Positions 34,969 through 45,140 of a DNA stretch of 64,000 nt are shown here, piece after piece (position 1 is the first letter of the stretch; each line of letters starts with the position of its first letter). Made by a program: the position numbers and the translations under genes. The DNA is from an uncultured Lachnospiraceae bacterium (GTDB lineage: Bacteria; Bacillota; Clostridia; Lachnospirales; Lachnospiraceae). The notes beneath the pieces are model-generated. The model was not told the origin of the DNA. It saw only the letters and a program-made list of their open reading frames with translations, and searched no databases. The DNA is taken from assembly GCA_947086895.1 (NCBI GenBank), contig CAMUAR010000013.1:1-64000 (forward strand), read 5' to 3'.

Positions 34969-37257
34969 TTAATTGCGGTAATAATTAATCAAGCAGCCCT
35001 TTAAGATAATCTCCCTCTCGTCGTCCGTCATCTCGCCAAGTTTCAGCGTAAACGAAGGAACACCATCTTTGATAAGGTATGCGGTAATTTCTCTGCGCTT
35101 TTCCTGTACCGCTGTGCGAATCTCAGGAATAAACAGATAATCCCCATTTTCAAACGGCAAATCACTTTTATCAAGCAAAAATGGGAGCATCCCCCAGTTA
35201 ATCAAATTGGAACGATAGCGCTTTGTCGCGTACTCGGATGCGATATTTGCCAGACCGCCAAGCACCTTTTGACAGCTTGCTGCCTGCTCTCTGGCAGAAC
35301 CATCCCCCGGTTTTACCGCATAGATCACGCTTCCAATCTCCGTCTCTTTGGCATCAAACGACGAAAAAATATCGCGTATCTTCTGAAATACAGCATCGAG
35401 TTCTGGAACAGCTTCCACCATAGCACTCTCGCCATTTTCTCTTGCCTTCTCTGCAAGCTGCACTTTTTTTGCGCGCTCAACATACTGCGGATCTTTTCTG
35501 GAAAGCGTAAATTCTGCAAGCCCTAAAGGATTGGAGCGGTATGAGGAAGTTTCTCCCGACGGAATCAGCTCGTCTGTCGTTGTCACTGGATCATGAATCA
35601 CAGAGACAACCTTTAGCAGCAAATCTTTTGTCAGTTCGCTCATTTTCGGCCAGTCTTTAATGCCGGGACCAAACTTCACCTCGGCGGATGGATCTGCCTT
35701 TCCAACACCGTCAAACACACGATTCTTATATATTTTTTCATCAAAGAAATACTTTGGCTTTGTAAAATTCACATCTGTATGTTCCGCGGAGGTCAGACAT
35801 CCTTTGTTCGCCGCTGTAGCTGCAATCGAGCGCGCATCCATCAGAGCCACCGATGCAATCTGTCCGTTTGTAATCTTCGAGCCTTCGCGGTTTGGAAAAT
35901 TTCTTGTGGAATGGCGAATGCTCAATCCTTTGTTCGCCGGGACATCTCCTGCCCCAAAGCAAGGCCCGCAGAACGCTGTGCGCAAAGTTGCGCCGGTCTC
36001 CATCAGCTTTGCGGCTGTGCCGTTTTTTACAAGCTCCATAAAAATCGGCTGACTTGCAGGGTAAACGCTTAAGGAAAATTCGTCCGCACCGATCGTATGC
36101 CCGGAAAGAATATCCGCCGCATCGCAGATATTTTCAAAGCCGCCTCCTGCGCAGCCTGCAATCACACCCTGCTCAACATAAAGTTTGTTGTTTTTTACTT
36201 TATCTCTCAAGCAGAATTCTACTTTACTGTTATCCAAGCTAACTGCCGCCTTTTTTTCTACCTCAGCTAAAATATCAAGAAGATTTGCGTTCAATTCATC
36301 AATTGTATAAGTGTTGCTTGGATGAAACGGCATTGCAATCATCGGCTTAATCTGTGCCAAATCAACATAGATCATACCGTCATAGTACGCCACACTTCCC
36401 GGCGCAAGCTTTTTATAATCGCTTTTTCTGCCATGGATCTGATAGAATTCCTCCACTGCATCATCCGTCTCCCAAATAGAAGAAAGACATGTTGTCTCTG
36501 TTGTCATAACATCAATGCCGATTCGGTAATCCACACTTAAATTTGCTATGCCGTCGCCGATAAACTCCATTACTTTGTTATTTACATAGCCATTTGCAAA
36601 CACCTGCCCGATAATTGCAAGCGCGATATCCTGCGGGCCGACAAACGGCGCTGGTTTTCCGGTTAAGTAAACTCCGACAATCTTCGGCATATTGATATCG
36701 TAAGTCTTTTCCAAAAGCTGTTTTACAAGCTCAGGACCGCCCTCCCCAATCGCCATTGTGCCAAGCGCCCCATACCTTGTATGGGAATCCGATCCTAAGA
36801 TCATACTTCCGCCGACTGCAAGCATTTCGCGCGCAAATTGATGGATCACAGCTTGGTGCGGCGGCACATAAATACCGCCATAGCGTTTTGCACATGACAA
36901 TCCAAACACATGATCGTCCTCATTGATTGTACCGCCGACTGCGCAGAGACTGTTATGGCAGTTTGTCAGCACATAAGGAACAGGAAACTCTGTAAGTCCG
37001 CTTGCCCTCGCCGTCTGAATAATACCGACGAACGTGATATCGTGGGAAGTTAGTTTATCAAAACGAATTTTCAGCTTGTCCATACGATCAGACAAATTAT
37101 GAGCCTTTAAAATATTATAAGCGATTGTCTGTCTGGCTGCTTCTTCCTGCGTCGTTTCTTTTCCAAATCTTGCGGCAAGCTTTTTTCCTGCTTCTGCCCC
37201 GTCCTCAACAATCTCTCTGCCATCCAGCACATAAACACCATTCTCAAATAACTTCAT
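34969..37257 (-). CDS. aconitase-family hydratase
   Basis: 762 residues from ATG 37257. [20 protein letters not shown] is the aconitase substrate/cluster region. Cluster cysteines appear in [13 protein letters not shown]-type and [10 protein letters not shown] segments, and [11 protein letters not shown] is the phosphate/carboxylate-binding Arg region. The C-terminal swivel domain carries [13 protein letters not shown]. Architecture and length are closest to the YbhJ/AcnA-like 'hydratase' branch rather than short LeuC-type enzymes. The [4Fe-4S] dehydratase substrate is probably citrate/isocitrate-like but not proven. No other TCA gene is nearby. The SD is weak and lies within the repeat element. 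Confidence 0.85.
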   Translation of the reverse strand: MKLFENGVYVLDGREIVEDGAEAGKKLAARFGKETTQEEAARQTIAYNILKAHNLSDRMDKLKIRFDKLTSHDITFVGIIQTARASGLTEFPVPYVLTNCHNSLCAVGGTINEDDHVFGLSCAKRYGGIYVPPHQAVIHQFAREMLAVGGSMILGSDSHTRYGALGTMAIGEGGPELVKQLLEKTYDINMPKIVGVYLTGKPAPFVGPQDIALAIIGQVFANGYVNNKVMEFIGDGIANLSVDYRIGIDVMTTETTCLSSIWETDDAVEEFYQIHGRKSDYKKLAPGSVAYYDGMIYVDLAQIKPMIAMPFHPSNTYTIDELNANLLDILAEVEKKAAVSLDNSKVEFCLRDKVKNNKLYVEQGVIAGCAGGGFENICDAADILSGHTIGADEFSLSVYPASQPIFMELVKNGTAAKLMETGATLRTAFCGPCFGAGDVPANKGLSIRHSTRNFPNREGSKITNGQIASVALMDARSIAATAANKGCLTSAEHTDVNFTKPKYFFDEKIYKNRVFDGVGKADPSAEVKFGPGIKDWPKMSELTKDLLLKVVSVIHDPVTTTDELIPSGETSSYRSNPLGLAEFTLSRKDPQYVERAKKVQLAEKARENGESAMVEAVPELDAVFQKIRDIFSSFDAKETEIGSVIYAVKPGDGSAREQAASCQKVLGGLANIASEYATKRYRSNLINWGMLPFLLDKSDLPFENGDYLFIPEIRTAVQEKRREITAYLIKDGVPSFTLKLGEMTDDEREIILKGCLINYYRN

Positions 37258-37330
37258 AATCAATTTCCATTTCTGCGTTACTCTTCTTGTATAAGCAATT
37301 TTGTGTCAAGCAACGCACAGACACAAAATT
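37258..37330 (-). repeat. long leader repeat upstream of the aconitase gene
   Basis: On the minus strand an 11-bp perfect stem (37320-37330 with 37297-37307) has a 12-nt loop TGTGCGTTGCTT; then GCAGAAATGGAAA close to the start. It pairs with the rnc copy at 23094-23162: 10 of 12 loop bases and the 13-nt SD-side block are identical. Stem changes keep pairing. Confidence 0.75.
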
Positions 37331-37348
37331 AAAGTCCCCCTGTTTGTT

Positions 37349-37864
37349 TCATTCAAGTTCAAACAACTCCTGAACTTCGTCGCAGTCCGTAAACTTTGTT
37401 GACTGAAAAAGCCCATCTCCGGCTTTAATCTTCATTAAAATATTATCATCCGTCTCAGAATCCATAAATTCAATTTTGATTTTTCCGGTAAATGTTCTTG
37501 TAAAATACCCCGCATAGGTTTGAACTTCCTCCCTGCCTGCAAATTTCACGCGAATCATTAAAAATGAACCATATGGGTTCAGTCCTGGCTGCGCTGTGTA
37601 TTTTCCTGTATACTTTTCACCTGCCGCAACGGACACCGCTGCATCCCGTGGAAGGATGTCGTAATCCTCCTCCTCCGTATCTTCAAAATACAGGCTGATA
37701 GACTCGATATCAACAGCAGAATTATTTTTTATCACAAGTTTTTCGGTGTTTATTGCCTCAATGGTCATCACAGCAATGACCAGAACAAAAACGACCACCG
37801 TTCCAGAAATCAGTTTTACTGGAATTTTCCTCTTATTCTGCTGTCTTTGTACTGTCTTACCCAT
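37349..37864 (-). CDS. hypothetical membrane-anchored protein
   Basis: 171 residues with a clear GGAGG 2-7 nt before the ATG. A basic N-terminus (MGKTVQRQQNKRK) precedes one membrane helix at about 18-38. The outer or rear domain (45-171) is beta-rich, acidic, with no cysteine motif except one near the C-terminus (TDCDEVQELFELE). I do not recognise the family. It lies between the antiporter operon and the aconitase gene on the same strand, 181 bp from the former. Confidence 0.7.
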   Translation of the reverse strand: MGKTVQRQQNKRKIPVKLISGTVVVFVLVIAVMTIEAINTEKLVIKNNSAVDIESISLYFEDTEEEDYDILPRDAAVSVAAGEKYTGKYTAQPGLNPYGSFLMIRVKFAGREEVQTYAGYFTRTFTGKIKIEFMDSETDDNILMKIKAGDGLFQSTKFTDCDEVQELFELE

Positions 37865-38045
37865 ATCCTCCTCCTATCTGTGTGATGCGGTATCAAAACA
37901 CTATTTTCCAAAATAAATGATATTTTCTATTGTAATCAATCTTCGGTCATTTCGCAAGGAAAATTTGTACCTTGTCAAAATTTCAGAGAATTTCTTGTTT
38001 TTTTGTTTTTTTTCAGCCGATTGGTATGGAATATCCGATTAAATT

Positions 38046-39764
38046 TTACTCGACCAACAGATAAATCATGGTCAGAACAAGCCCAAGCCCACATAACATC
38101 AATCCGTAAGACACACTTTTTGTAACGAGCTTCGCTGTACGTGTAGTCTCTCTTCTTCCAACAGCAAACATACGCACAAACGATTTTTCAATTGGTCTTT
38201 TTCTGCGAACAGTCAAATTCAGTGCCAAAACAAAGGTATCCATCATCCGTCCAGCAGCGTAAGTGAATCTTCCTCCGATATAAATATGTTCCCTCGTCTG
38301 CTTTTCCGCAAACAAAGTTCTATATAAAATCCAAGAAATTCCTGATACCAACTTATCTGCCAAACGAAAAACCACTGCAAGCAAAAACGGAAGAAACCGC
38401 ACAAAAAAAGGCCGGTAAATAACTTCTTCCAGGTCAAACCATGCCGGAAGCCGATTGATGTACAAGATATCTTCGCCTTCCTTTTTTCGCAGCAGAGGAC
38501 GAACGAACGCAAAATACAAAATAATCCCGGTTCCAATGGAAATTGCTGCTCCTGCCAAATTGCCCAATGAAAAATAGCGGATACTTTCTTCTGTCTCTAT
38601 ACTGCCTCCATAAAAAAAGCTTGCCGCGTGTTCTGCGACCGGCTGCATAAATTGTTTTGGAAACATTCCCATAATGAGAAAAAGTGCCGCCGGAATTCCA
38701 AGCAAACATTTTACTGGTACTGCAAGATCGCTTTCCTTCACGTTTTTTCCTGATTTTGGCACTTTATCGAAAAACAGCACGGTAAAAATCTTTAGCATAT
38801 AAGCAACCGTCATACCGCCGGAAAACAAAAACAGCACTTCCGCAGCTTTTAACAGCATTCTCTCATCTCCGAAATATCTTGCGCCAGTCTCCACAAGCGC
38901 CTCGTGAAGCAGCGTTTTGCTGATATAGCCGGAAAATGGCGGCATACCGCTAAGCGCAAGCATCGCAGAAACAAACGCCGCAAAAAAGAATGGCTTTCCT
39001 CTTCCAAATCCGCGAATACTTGTCAAGTCCAATCGATGAAGATTCATAAATACAACGCCTGCAAGTATAAACAGTACAAGCTTGATCATCGAGTGATTTA
39101 CGGCATGTAAAAATGCTCCGCTTACCGCCAGACCATCTTCTCCTTCCAGTCCCATCAGAGCAAGCCCAACAAGGATAAATCCCACTTGGGAGACCGACGA
39201 ACATGCAAGCGTCCGCTTTAAGTCGATCGAAAATACTGCAAGAACCGCGCCGGTAACCATCGTCGCTGTTCCAAGTACAAGCACAAGCCACCCAAAGGAA
39301 GCTTCCTTGTACAAGACGCTGCCGGAAAGCAAAATTATCCCAAATATTCCCGCTTTTGTAAGCACGCCGGAAAGCAGCGCGGACGCTGGCGCCGGTGCTA
39401 CAGGATGCGCTTTTGGCAGCCATATATGCAGCGGAAACATCCCCGCCTTTGCGCCAAAGCCAAACAGCATCATACAGCCCGCCGCAAATAATCCCTCCCG
39501 ATTCTCCACTGCGCTGCACGCAGCTTTGAGCTTGTCAAATTCCAATGTCCCTGCAAGATAATAAAGCAGAAACATCCCTGCAAGCATCACCATACCGCCA
39601 AGTACGGATACCGCAAGATAAGTGCTCGCTGCTCGAATCGCTTCTCTTGTCTCCTCCTGCACCACCCATACATAAGAAGAAAACGACATCAACTCAAAAA
39701 ATAAAAATGTTGTAAAAAAATCTGCTGAGAGAAACACTCCTGCCGTTGCTCCAAGGGTCAGCAT
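38046..39764 (-). CDS. antiporter-like subunit 4, C-terminal piece (after in-frame stop)
   Basis: 572 residues from the ATG at 39764, most likely the main part of a NuoL/MrpD-type protein whose N-terminus is the piece at 39774-40112. It has the TM5 glutamate (FLFFELMSFSSYVWVV), the TM7 lysine (FGFGAKAGMFPLHIWLPKAH) and about 12 membrane segments, plus a C-terminal extension of about 170 residues. The two pieces are in the same frame, separated by TAA and three codons, with no good SD before this ATG. It could be a pseudogene, a reinitiating split gene or a sequence error. Confidence 0.75.
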   Translation of the reverse strand: MLTLGATAGVFLSADFFTTFLFFELMSFSSYVWVVQEETREAIRAASTYLAVSVLGGMVMLAGMFLLYYLAGTLEFDKLKAACSAVENREGLFAAGCMMLFGFGAKAGMFPLHIWLPKAHPVAPAPASALLSGVLTKAGIFGIILLSGSVLYKEASFGWLVLVLGTATMVTGAVLAVFSIDLKRTLACSSVSQVGFILVGLALMGLEGEDGLAVSGAFLHAVNHSMIKLVLFILAGVVFMNLHRLDLTSIRGFGRGKPFFFAAFVSAMLALSGMPPFSGYISKTLLHEALVETGARYFGDERMLLKAAEVLFLFSGGMTVAYMLKIFTVLFFDKVPKSGKNVKESDLAVPVKCLLGIPAALFLIMGMFPKQFMQPVAEHAASFFYGGSIETEESIRYFSLGNLAGAAISIGTGIILYFAFVRPLLRKKEGEDILYINRLPAWFDLEEVIYRPFFVRFLPFLLAVVFRLADKLVSGISWILYRTLFAEKQTREHIYIGGRFTYAAGRMMDTFVLALNLTVRRKRPIEKSFVRMFAVGRRETTRTAKLVTKSVSYGLMLCGLGLVLTMIYLLVE

Positions 39765-39773
39765 TGTAAAGCA

Positions 39774-40112
39774 TTAATACCGCCGCACATTTTCATGATG
39801 CCGCATATAGCCCACAGAAAATACACAAGCCGCCATCCACATAAAACTGAGAATCAAAAGGTATACCGCCCGAAAGCCGTCCATTGCAAAGGAAAGTCCA
39901 AATCCACCAAATTCCTCAACACGATACCAAAAGCCACCGGAAAATGAGGATATAAAAAGACAGGCAACAAGTATAAATTCCATTGCTGCAGCAGTAATCA
40001 GCACTCTTCCCGCCCACTTTAACGCTTCTTTTCCAGCAAAAAGATACGGCACAAACGCCGCGCATACAGGCAGGAGAATCAACACGATCAACCAAGCATT
40101 TTCTTCCATCAA
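39774..40112 (-). CDS. antiporter-like subunit 4, N-terminal piece
   Basis: 112 residues with three membrane segments, ending at a TAA (39776-39774) just where homologous proteins continue into the first long proton-channel helices. The residues on each side (GYMRHHENVRRY, then CFTMLTLGAT after the stop) read as one continuous family segment. Starts 15 bp after the previous antiporter gene. Confidence 0.7.
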   Translation of the reverse strand: MMEENAWLIVLILLPVCAAFVPYLFAGKEALKWAGRVLITAAAMEFILVACLFISSFSGGFWYRVEEFGGFGLSFAMDGFRAVYLLILSFMWMAACVFSVGYMRHHENVRRY

Positions 40113-40127
40113 TAAAGCCCTCCTAAC

Positions 40128-41606
40128 CTATATAAGCCCGTTTGAAACTTTTGTCAAAAATTCTGCAACCGGCTTTGCAAAAACTCCGAATATCACAGCC
40201 ATTATCGTAAAAAACAAAATTGGCAGCCGCATCCGCCACCCTGGGTCTGACGCTTGAAAAAAAGTTTCTTTTTCCTCCGCGTCTTTTGTTGGAAATACCG
40301 CTCGCAAAAGAAAGCTAAACAGGTAAGCCGCCGTTAAAAATGCTGAAATAATCAAGGTAAACATCCCCGCAAGCGGAAGATTTTTTGACGCCGATACCGC
40401 GGCAGTGCCAAGATTCCACTTGCTCACAAAACCGGACAATGGCGGAACTCCAATCAGCGCAAGACTGGAAATAAAAAAGCAAGTTACGACAAACGGCATT
40501 CTTTTTCCAATCCCCTCCATACTGTTGATATATTCCAGACCAGAGCGATGTAAAATTGCGCCGACACAGCAAAAAAGAGAAATTTTGATAAATGCATGCA
40601 TAATAAGATGCGTCATGCCTCCTGCCATCCCGACAGGCGTCATCAGCGCCGCGCCAAAAACAATGTAGGACAAATTGCTGATCGTCGAATAGGCGAGCCT
40701 TCGTTTTAGGTGTGGTTCCTTTACTGCCCGAACAGAACCGTATAAAATCGTCACCATTGCAAGGATAAGTATAATATCCTGCGCATAAGTTCCTGCAAGC
40801 AGGTTTGTTCCATAACTGTAATACGTAATTCGAATAATTGCAAATGCTCCCGCCTTGACCACTGCCACTGCATGCAGCAGCGCAGTAACCGGGGTCGGCG
40901 CGACCGCCACCCTTGGAAGCCACGCATGAAACGGAAAAATTGCCGCTTTCACACCGAAACCTAACACCGCAAGAACATAAACTCCACGCAGCAAGTTTTC
41001 TTTTCCTGCAATGCTGTTTGCATCAAACACGCCGCCATAAGCAAAATCCATCGTCGTCCCAAGCTTATATACAAAAATAAACCCGATAAATGCAAATGCA
41101 GCTCCCCCGATGGAAAAAAGCATATACCGCTGTCCTGCCTGCACTGCTTTTTTATCCATGCCATGCATAACAAGCGGCATTGTGACAAGCGTAAGCATCT
41201 CATAGAACATATACATGGTCATTAGGTTTCCAGCAAACGCAATCCCAAGCGTCACGCCAAAGGTCGCTGTGTAGAAACTAAAAAATGCCGTGTCTCTCTC
41301 CTCGTGTTCCATATACTCAAACGCATATAGTGTTGCAAACGGCCAAAGTACTGCAACCACCGCCGAAAATACAATGCCAAGACCATCAATATGAAGCATC
41401 ACAGCAAGTTCGCCTGCAAGGTTAAGTACTAAAAAATCTTCGCTTGGACGATGAAACATCATCCATACAGCAAATGCAGAGGTCAGAATTGTAACGATCT
41501 CAACATAGATATTTCTGGCGCGCCGGTTCCTAAAGTGCAAAAGCGGCAGCAGCGCTCCCATAATCACAGGAAACGCAATCGGCAATAAAATAATATACTT
41601 TGACAT
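40128..41606 (-). CDS. proton-conducting antiporter-like subunit 3 (MrpD/NuoN type)
   Basis: 492 residues, about 14 membrane segments, PF00361-type. TM5 glutamate in YMFYEMLTLVTMP and TM7 lysine in LGFGVKAAIFPFHAWLP are both present, as needed for proton or sodium translocation. TISNLSYIVFG and the late LAGMFTLIISAFLTAAYLF are typical. 15 bp separate it from genes on both sides. Part of the nine-cistron Mrp/Mbh-type operon. Confidence 0.92.
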   Translation of the reverse strand: MSKYIILLPIAFPVIMGALLPLLHFRNRRARNIYVEIVTILTSAFAVWMMFHRPSEDFLVLNLAGELAVMLHIDGLGIVFSAVVAVLWPFATLYAFEYMEHEERDTAFFSFYTATFGVTLGIAFAGNLMTMYMFYEMLTLVTMPLVMHGMDKKAVQAGQRYMLFSIGGAAFAFIGFIFVYKLGTTMDFAYGGVFDANSIAGKENLLRGVYVLAVLGFGVKAAIFPFHAWLPRVAVAPTPVTALLHAVAVVKAGAFAIIRITYYSYGTNLLAGTYAQDIILILAMVTILYGSVRAVKEPHLKRRLAYSTISNLSYIVFGAALMTPVGMAGGMTHLIMHAFIKISLFCCVGAILHRSGLEYINSMEGIGKRMPFVVTCFFISSLALIGVPPLSGFVSKWNLGTAAVSASKNLPLAGMFTLIISAFLTAAYLFSFLLRAVFPTKDAEEKETFFQASDPGWRMRLPILFFTIMAVIFGVFAKPVAEFLTKVSNGLI

Positions 41607-41621
41607 GATAAGCCTCCTCGA

Positions 41622-43082
41622 TTATACGATCGAACTGCAAATTGCCTCCAAAAAACGCAAAAGTCTGCCTGGGAACATACCAAAACCAACCGCCAGCACG
41701 CTGAGAACTGTTATTGGAACAAGCATTTTCCAAGATGCCTCGCATTTCTTTCGCTCTTCTTTTCCCCCTGGAAAAAAGCCGGAAAATGCAGCTGGAAATA
41801 AGTAAGCGGCTGTAAAAACTGCGCTGGCAATCAAAGCCGCCGGTCCTGCGTAATGTATCCACGAAATCCCTGAGGAAAGCGCGCCCTGCGCAAGATACCA
41901 CTTACTTAAAAACGCCGAGGTTGGCGGAATGCCGACCAGCGTAAAAGAAGCAAGCAGATACATCCACATTGTCACCGGCATCTGCTTTCCGATTCCGCGC
42001 ATCTCGTCCGCCCGTGTTTTTCCTGTTTTATGCACAATTGCACCAGCGGATAAAAAAAGCGCATTTTTTGCAAAGGAATGAGCGACAATATGAAAAAGCG
42101 CACCGAGAAGCTCTGTTTTTCCCATTAAAAAGATGCCAAAAAGTATATAAGAAACCTGGCTGATTGTTGAATAGGCAAGCCTTCTTTTCAACATTTGTTC
42201 TCTTGATGCAATTACAGACCCCATCATAATCGTGCCGAGTGCAAGTGCGCAAAGTGTATACTGTACCCATGTTCCTGAAAGAAAATTTGCTCCCACGATA
42301 TAATAAATAATTCGAATAATCACAAGAACGCCCATTTTTGTTACATTGCCGGAAAGAAGCGCCGACGCTGGGGCTGGTGCGATCGGATGTGCCGAGGGAA
42401 GCCAGCTGTGCAGCGGAAACAGCCCCGCTTTGCTGCCAAATCCGACAACGGCAAGAAAACATCCCAAAAAAGCAAGTTCCTGCTGCTGTTTGGAGAGAAT
42501 GAAATCCGTTCCTCCTGCTTGAAACTCCATGCCAAACCCGCTTCCCGACAACAGCAAAAATCCAGCAAGTCCAAGAAACGATCCGCCAAGGGAGTAAAGC
42601 AAAAATTGATATCCTGTGCGAACTGCCATTTTGGTCTGCTCATAAATAATAAATGGTAAAACGGAGAGCGTCATCAGTTCATAAAACAGGTACATTGTTA
42701 TAAAATTACCGGAAAAACAAAGCGCTGTAATCGCCCCGATCGAAATAAGAAAAAACGCCTGATAGCTCTTTGCATCCTTGTTTTCCATATATTCTGAAGT
42801 GTAGACTGCCGAGAGAAGCCACATAATTGCCGAGAGAACTCCAAACAGCATGGACAGCCTGTCCGGGCGCAAAAGAAGCACTGCGCGCCCCGTCATAAAA
42901 AACATTCCAAATTCATACCCGCCGCTTCCCACAATAAGGACTAGAATAAGCTCCACTGCCGATATAACAGCGACATACAAAAATCTAGCTTGTTTTTTCG
43001 GCAGCAGTTTTTTCCAAAAAAGCAGTACTCCCGCAAATACTGGGAACAAAATCGGCAAAAGCAATATGATATCCTGATTCAT
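41622..43082 (-). CDS. proton-conducting antiporter-like subunit 2 (MrpD type)
   Basis: 486 residues, 14 predicted membrane segments. TM5 Glu in YLFYELMTLSVLP, TM7 Lys in VGFGSKAGLFPLHSWLPSAH, and TISQVSYILFG. Residue pattern close to the fourth subunit (FGFGAKAG), suggesting duplication within the operon. 15 bp before subunit 3. Confidence 0.92.
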   Translation of the reverse strand: MNQDIILLLPILFPVFAGVLLFWKKLLPKKQARFLYVAVISAVELILVLIVGSGGYEFGMFFMTGRAVLLLRPDRLSMLFGVLSAIMWLLSAVYTSEYMENKDAKSYQAFFLISIGAITALCFSGNFITMYLFYELMTLSVLPFIIYEQTKMAVRTGYQFLLYSLGGSFLGLAGFLLLSGSGFGMEFQAGGTDFILSKQQQELAFLGCFLAVVGFGSKAGLFPLHSWLPSAHPIAPAPASALLSGNVTKMGVLVIIRIIYYIVGANFLSGTWVQYTLCALALGTIMMGSVIASREQMLKRRLAYSTISQVSYILFGIFLMGKTELLGALFHIVAHSFAKNALFLSAGAIVHKTGKTRADEMRGIGKQMPVTMWMYLLASFTLVGIPPTSAFLSKWYLAQGALSSGISWIHYAGPAALIASAVFTAAYLFPAAFSGFFPGGKEERKKCEASWKMLVPITVLSVLAVGFGMFPGRLLRFLEAICSSIV

Positions 43083-43132
43083 TTTCCTTCCCCTTTTTAT
43101 GCGTATTGCAAAACGGTATCATTTCCTAAAGG

Positions 43133-44626
43133 TCAGGAGAATGTACCAAGCCCCGTCTGAATTGCGCCTTCAATCAGATTTGACCAAGTTCCAAGAAATA
43201 TGTTCAGCAATATAAAGCACAAAAGCGCAATTTCCATTGTTTTTGGAGCACGGTAAGTTGACTGATCAAAATCTGTATATTTGTGCGGGGTATAAATGAT
43301 AATGACTGCGCGGATAAAATAAACTGCATTTAAAATTGTACTGATCGCCAATGCAACCATCGCAACTTCCATTTTTATATCGGATGCTGTAAGCGCCGCT
43401 TCAGCAAAATATACTTTCGATGTAAATCCAGCAAGCAATGGGATTCCGACCATAGAAAATGCGCCGACCAAAAACGCGATCCCAGCGAGACGATTTCGGT
43501 AACCAGCACCTTTTAACCCGGAAAACTCTTTGCTGTCGCCCGACACATCCGACAGTCCCTTCGCCGCGATAAAAAGCATTGATTTGGAGGCGGCATGAGA
43601 CATAATATGAAAGATCGCCGCAACTGTCCCCATCGACACAGACAACCCGATTCCCATATAAATATATCCAATCTGCGCCACGGAGGAAAATGCGATCAAC
43701 CTGCGCATATCCGTCTGGTAGATTGCCATAACAGAACCTGCAATCATACCTGCAACTCCAAAGAAAAACAAAATATTTGTCACTTTATGATCCAGAATAA
43801 ATTCAAATCCGAAAACGCGGTAAAAAACTTTAAACAGCAGGAAAATATATCCTTTTGAAACAAGGCTCGACAAGATGCCAGAGGAAGAAGGCGTAGAATA
43901 GCTGTACGCATCCGGCAGCCAGGAGTGAAATGGAAACAGCGCGCTTTTGATCGCCAGACCTACGCTTATCAGCCCCATCGCCACCGTGAGCGGCAGCTGA
44001 TAATTTCCAGTTCTTGAGAGTACTTCAACTCTTCTGTGAATGTCCACCATCAAAAGATGGCCTGTTACATCATACAAAATCGCAATGCCAATCAGCAAAA
44101 GACCAGATCCCACCAAGCTCATAATCATATATTTTGCCGCTGCCACAAGCGTATGCCCATTACTTCTGCTCATAATCAGCGCTCCAGCCGCAATTGTGTT
44201 GATCTCCACAAAAACATAAGCAGTAAACAAGTCATTTGTGTAGATCAGCGCAAGCAGAGAGGCAAGCATCAGATCAATCATTGTAAAATACAGATTGCTT
44301 TTTGCATCTTCGATATCAAGGGCAATATAATGTTCTCCGCCAAGCACGGATAAAAACATAATGGCGCAGAAAAATACTGCAATCACTGCCTCCAGCATTC
44401 CGACCCGAATCTCATTTCCCCACGGCGCCGGAAAATGCCCCATCATATAAGTATACTGCCCTTCTTTCGCCACAAAAGCAAGAACGGCAATGTTCATAAA
44501 GAAAACCGCCCCAATCAGAAAAAGGCTTAAGCGTTTTGCCTGTTTTGCCCCAAAAACAGAAGAAACAACACCGCACATCAAACACATAACAATATTAAAT
44601 AACGGAAAATTACGTACTATGTCCAT
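43133..44626 (-). CDS. mrpD: proton-conducting antiporter-like subunit 1 (MrpD/MbhH type)
   Basis: 497 residues, about 14 membrane segments. TM5 Glu in AYVFVEINTIAAG, TM7 Lys in GLAIKSALFPFHSWLPDAYSY, and SSVAQIGYIYMGIGL. The VEINTIAAGALI form and its position straight after mrpC (7 bp) match MrpD/MbhH, the conserved antiporter subunit of Mrp and Mbh complexes. Confidence 0.9.
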   Translation of the reverse strand: MDIVRNFPLFNIVMCLMCGVVSSVFGAKQAKRLSLFLIGAVFFMNIAVLAFVAKEGQYTYMMGHFPAPWGNEIRVGMLEAVIAVFFCAIMFLSVLGGEHYIALDIEDAKSNLYFTMIDLMLASLLALIYTNDLFTAYVFVEINTIAAGALIMSRSNGHTLVAAAKYMIMSLVGSGLLLIGIAILYDVTGHLLMVDIHRRVEVLSRTGNYQLPLTVAMGLISVGLAIKSALFPFHSWLPDAYSYSTPSSSGILSSLVSKGYIFLLFKVFYRVFGFEFILDHKVTNILFFFGVAGMIAGSVMAIYQTDMRRLIAFSSVAQIGYIYMGIGLSVSMGTVAAIFHIMSHAASKSMLFIAAKGLSDVSGDSKEFSGLKGAGYRNRLAGIAFLVGAFSMVGIPLLAGFTSKVYFAEAALTASDIKMEVAMVALAISTILNAVYFIRAVIIIYTPHKYTDFDQSTYRAPKTMEIALLCFILLNIFLGTWSNLIEGAIQTGLGTFS

Positions 44627-44633
44627 ACTATTA

Positions 44634-45017
44634 TCATTCCTTGAACTTTTCTCTTTTTACAAGCATTGTGATTCGGTCGATATCAAGTGTGTGATATCTG
44701 CGGTACAGCCGGATGGTAAGCGCGAGCATCACCGCTGTCACACTCACGGATACAACAATTCCAGTAAGCACCAGCCCGGAGGGAACGGGATTGATATAGT
44801 CTTCCACCAGCCTGGATGCATCCGGTCCATCCGGCACTGGCGCCACCCGTCCGGCAATATAACCTTTCGCCGCTAAAAACAGATAGACAGCAGTATCCAT
44901 AATATTAAATCCGATAATCTTTTTTATCATATTTCGGTGAAGCAGAAGCGCCGTAAAACCGATGCCGAACAAAATCACCGCAACCGCCTCATAGTAATTG
45001 TTCCATAAGTTTCCCAT
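44634..45017 (-). CDS. mrpC: Mrp antiporter subunit C (NuoK-like)
   Basis: 127 residues from ATG 45017 (GGAGG 5 nt upstream). Three membrane helices with the NuoK/MnhC pattern: RNMIKKIIGFNIMDTAVYLFLAA and PSGLVLTGIVVSVSVTAVMLAL (the conserved ALxLTxIVI-type region). Forms part of the ion path in Mrp and complex I. Confidence 0.93.
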   Translation of the reverse strand: MGNLWNNYYEAVAVILFGIGFTALLLHRNMIKKIIGFNIMDTAVYLFLAAKGYIAGRVAPVPDGPDASRLVEDYINPVPSGLVLTGIVVSVSVTAVMLALTIRLYRRYHTLDIDRITMLVKREKFKE

Positions 45018-45140
45018 TACATCCTCCAACCACAAAACCGAACCTACATCAGACCCTATTCTTTCTTTTATCAAAAATTTCAATCCTATATCAATACAGA
45101 TAAAGAATTTGAAGGTATTTTTCTTTTATTCCCAAAATTT

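Noticed and set aside
39774-40112. N-terminal antiporter piece as a separate small Mrp subunit
   Set aside because: Its content matches the N-terminus of a NuoL/MrpD-type protein and the next piece is in the same frame; no independent small subunit of this form is known to me.
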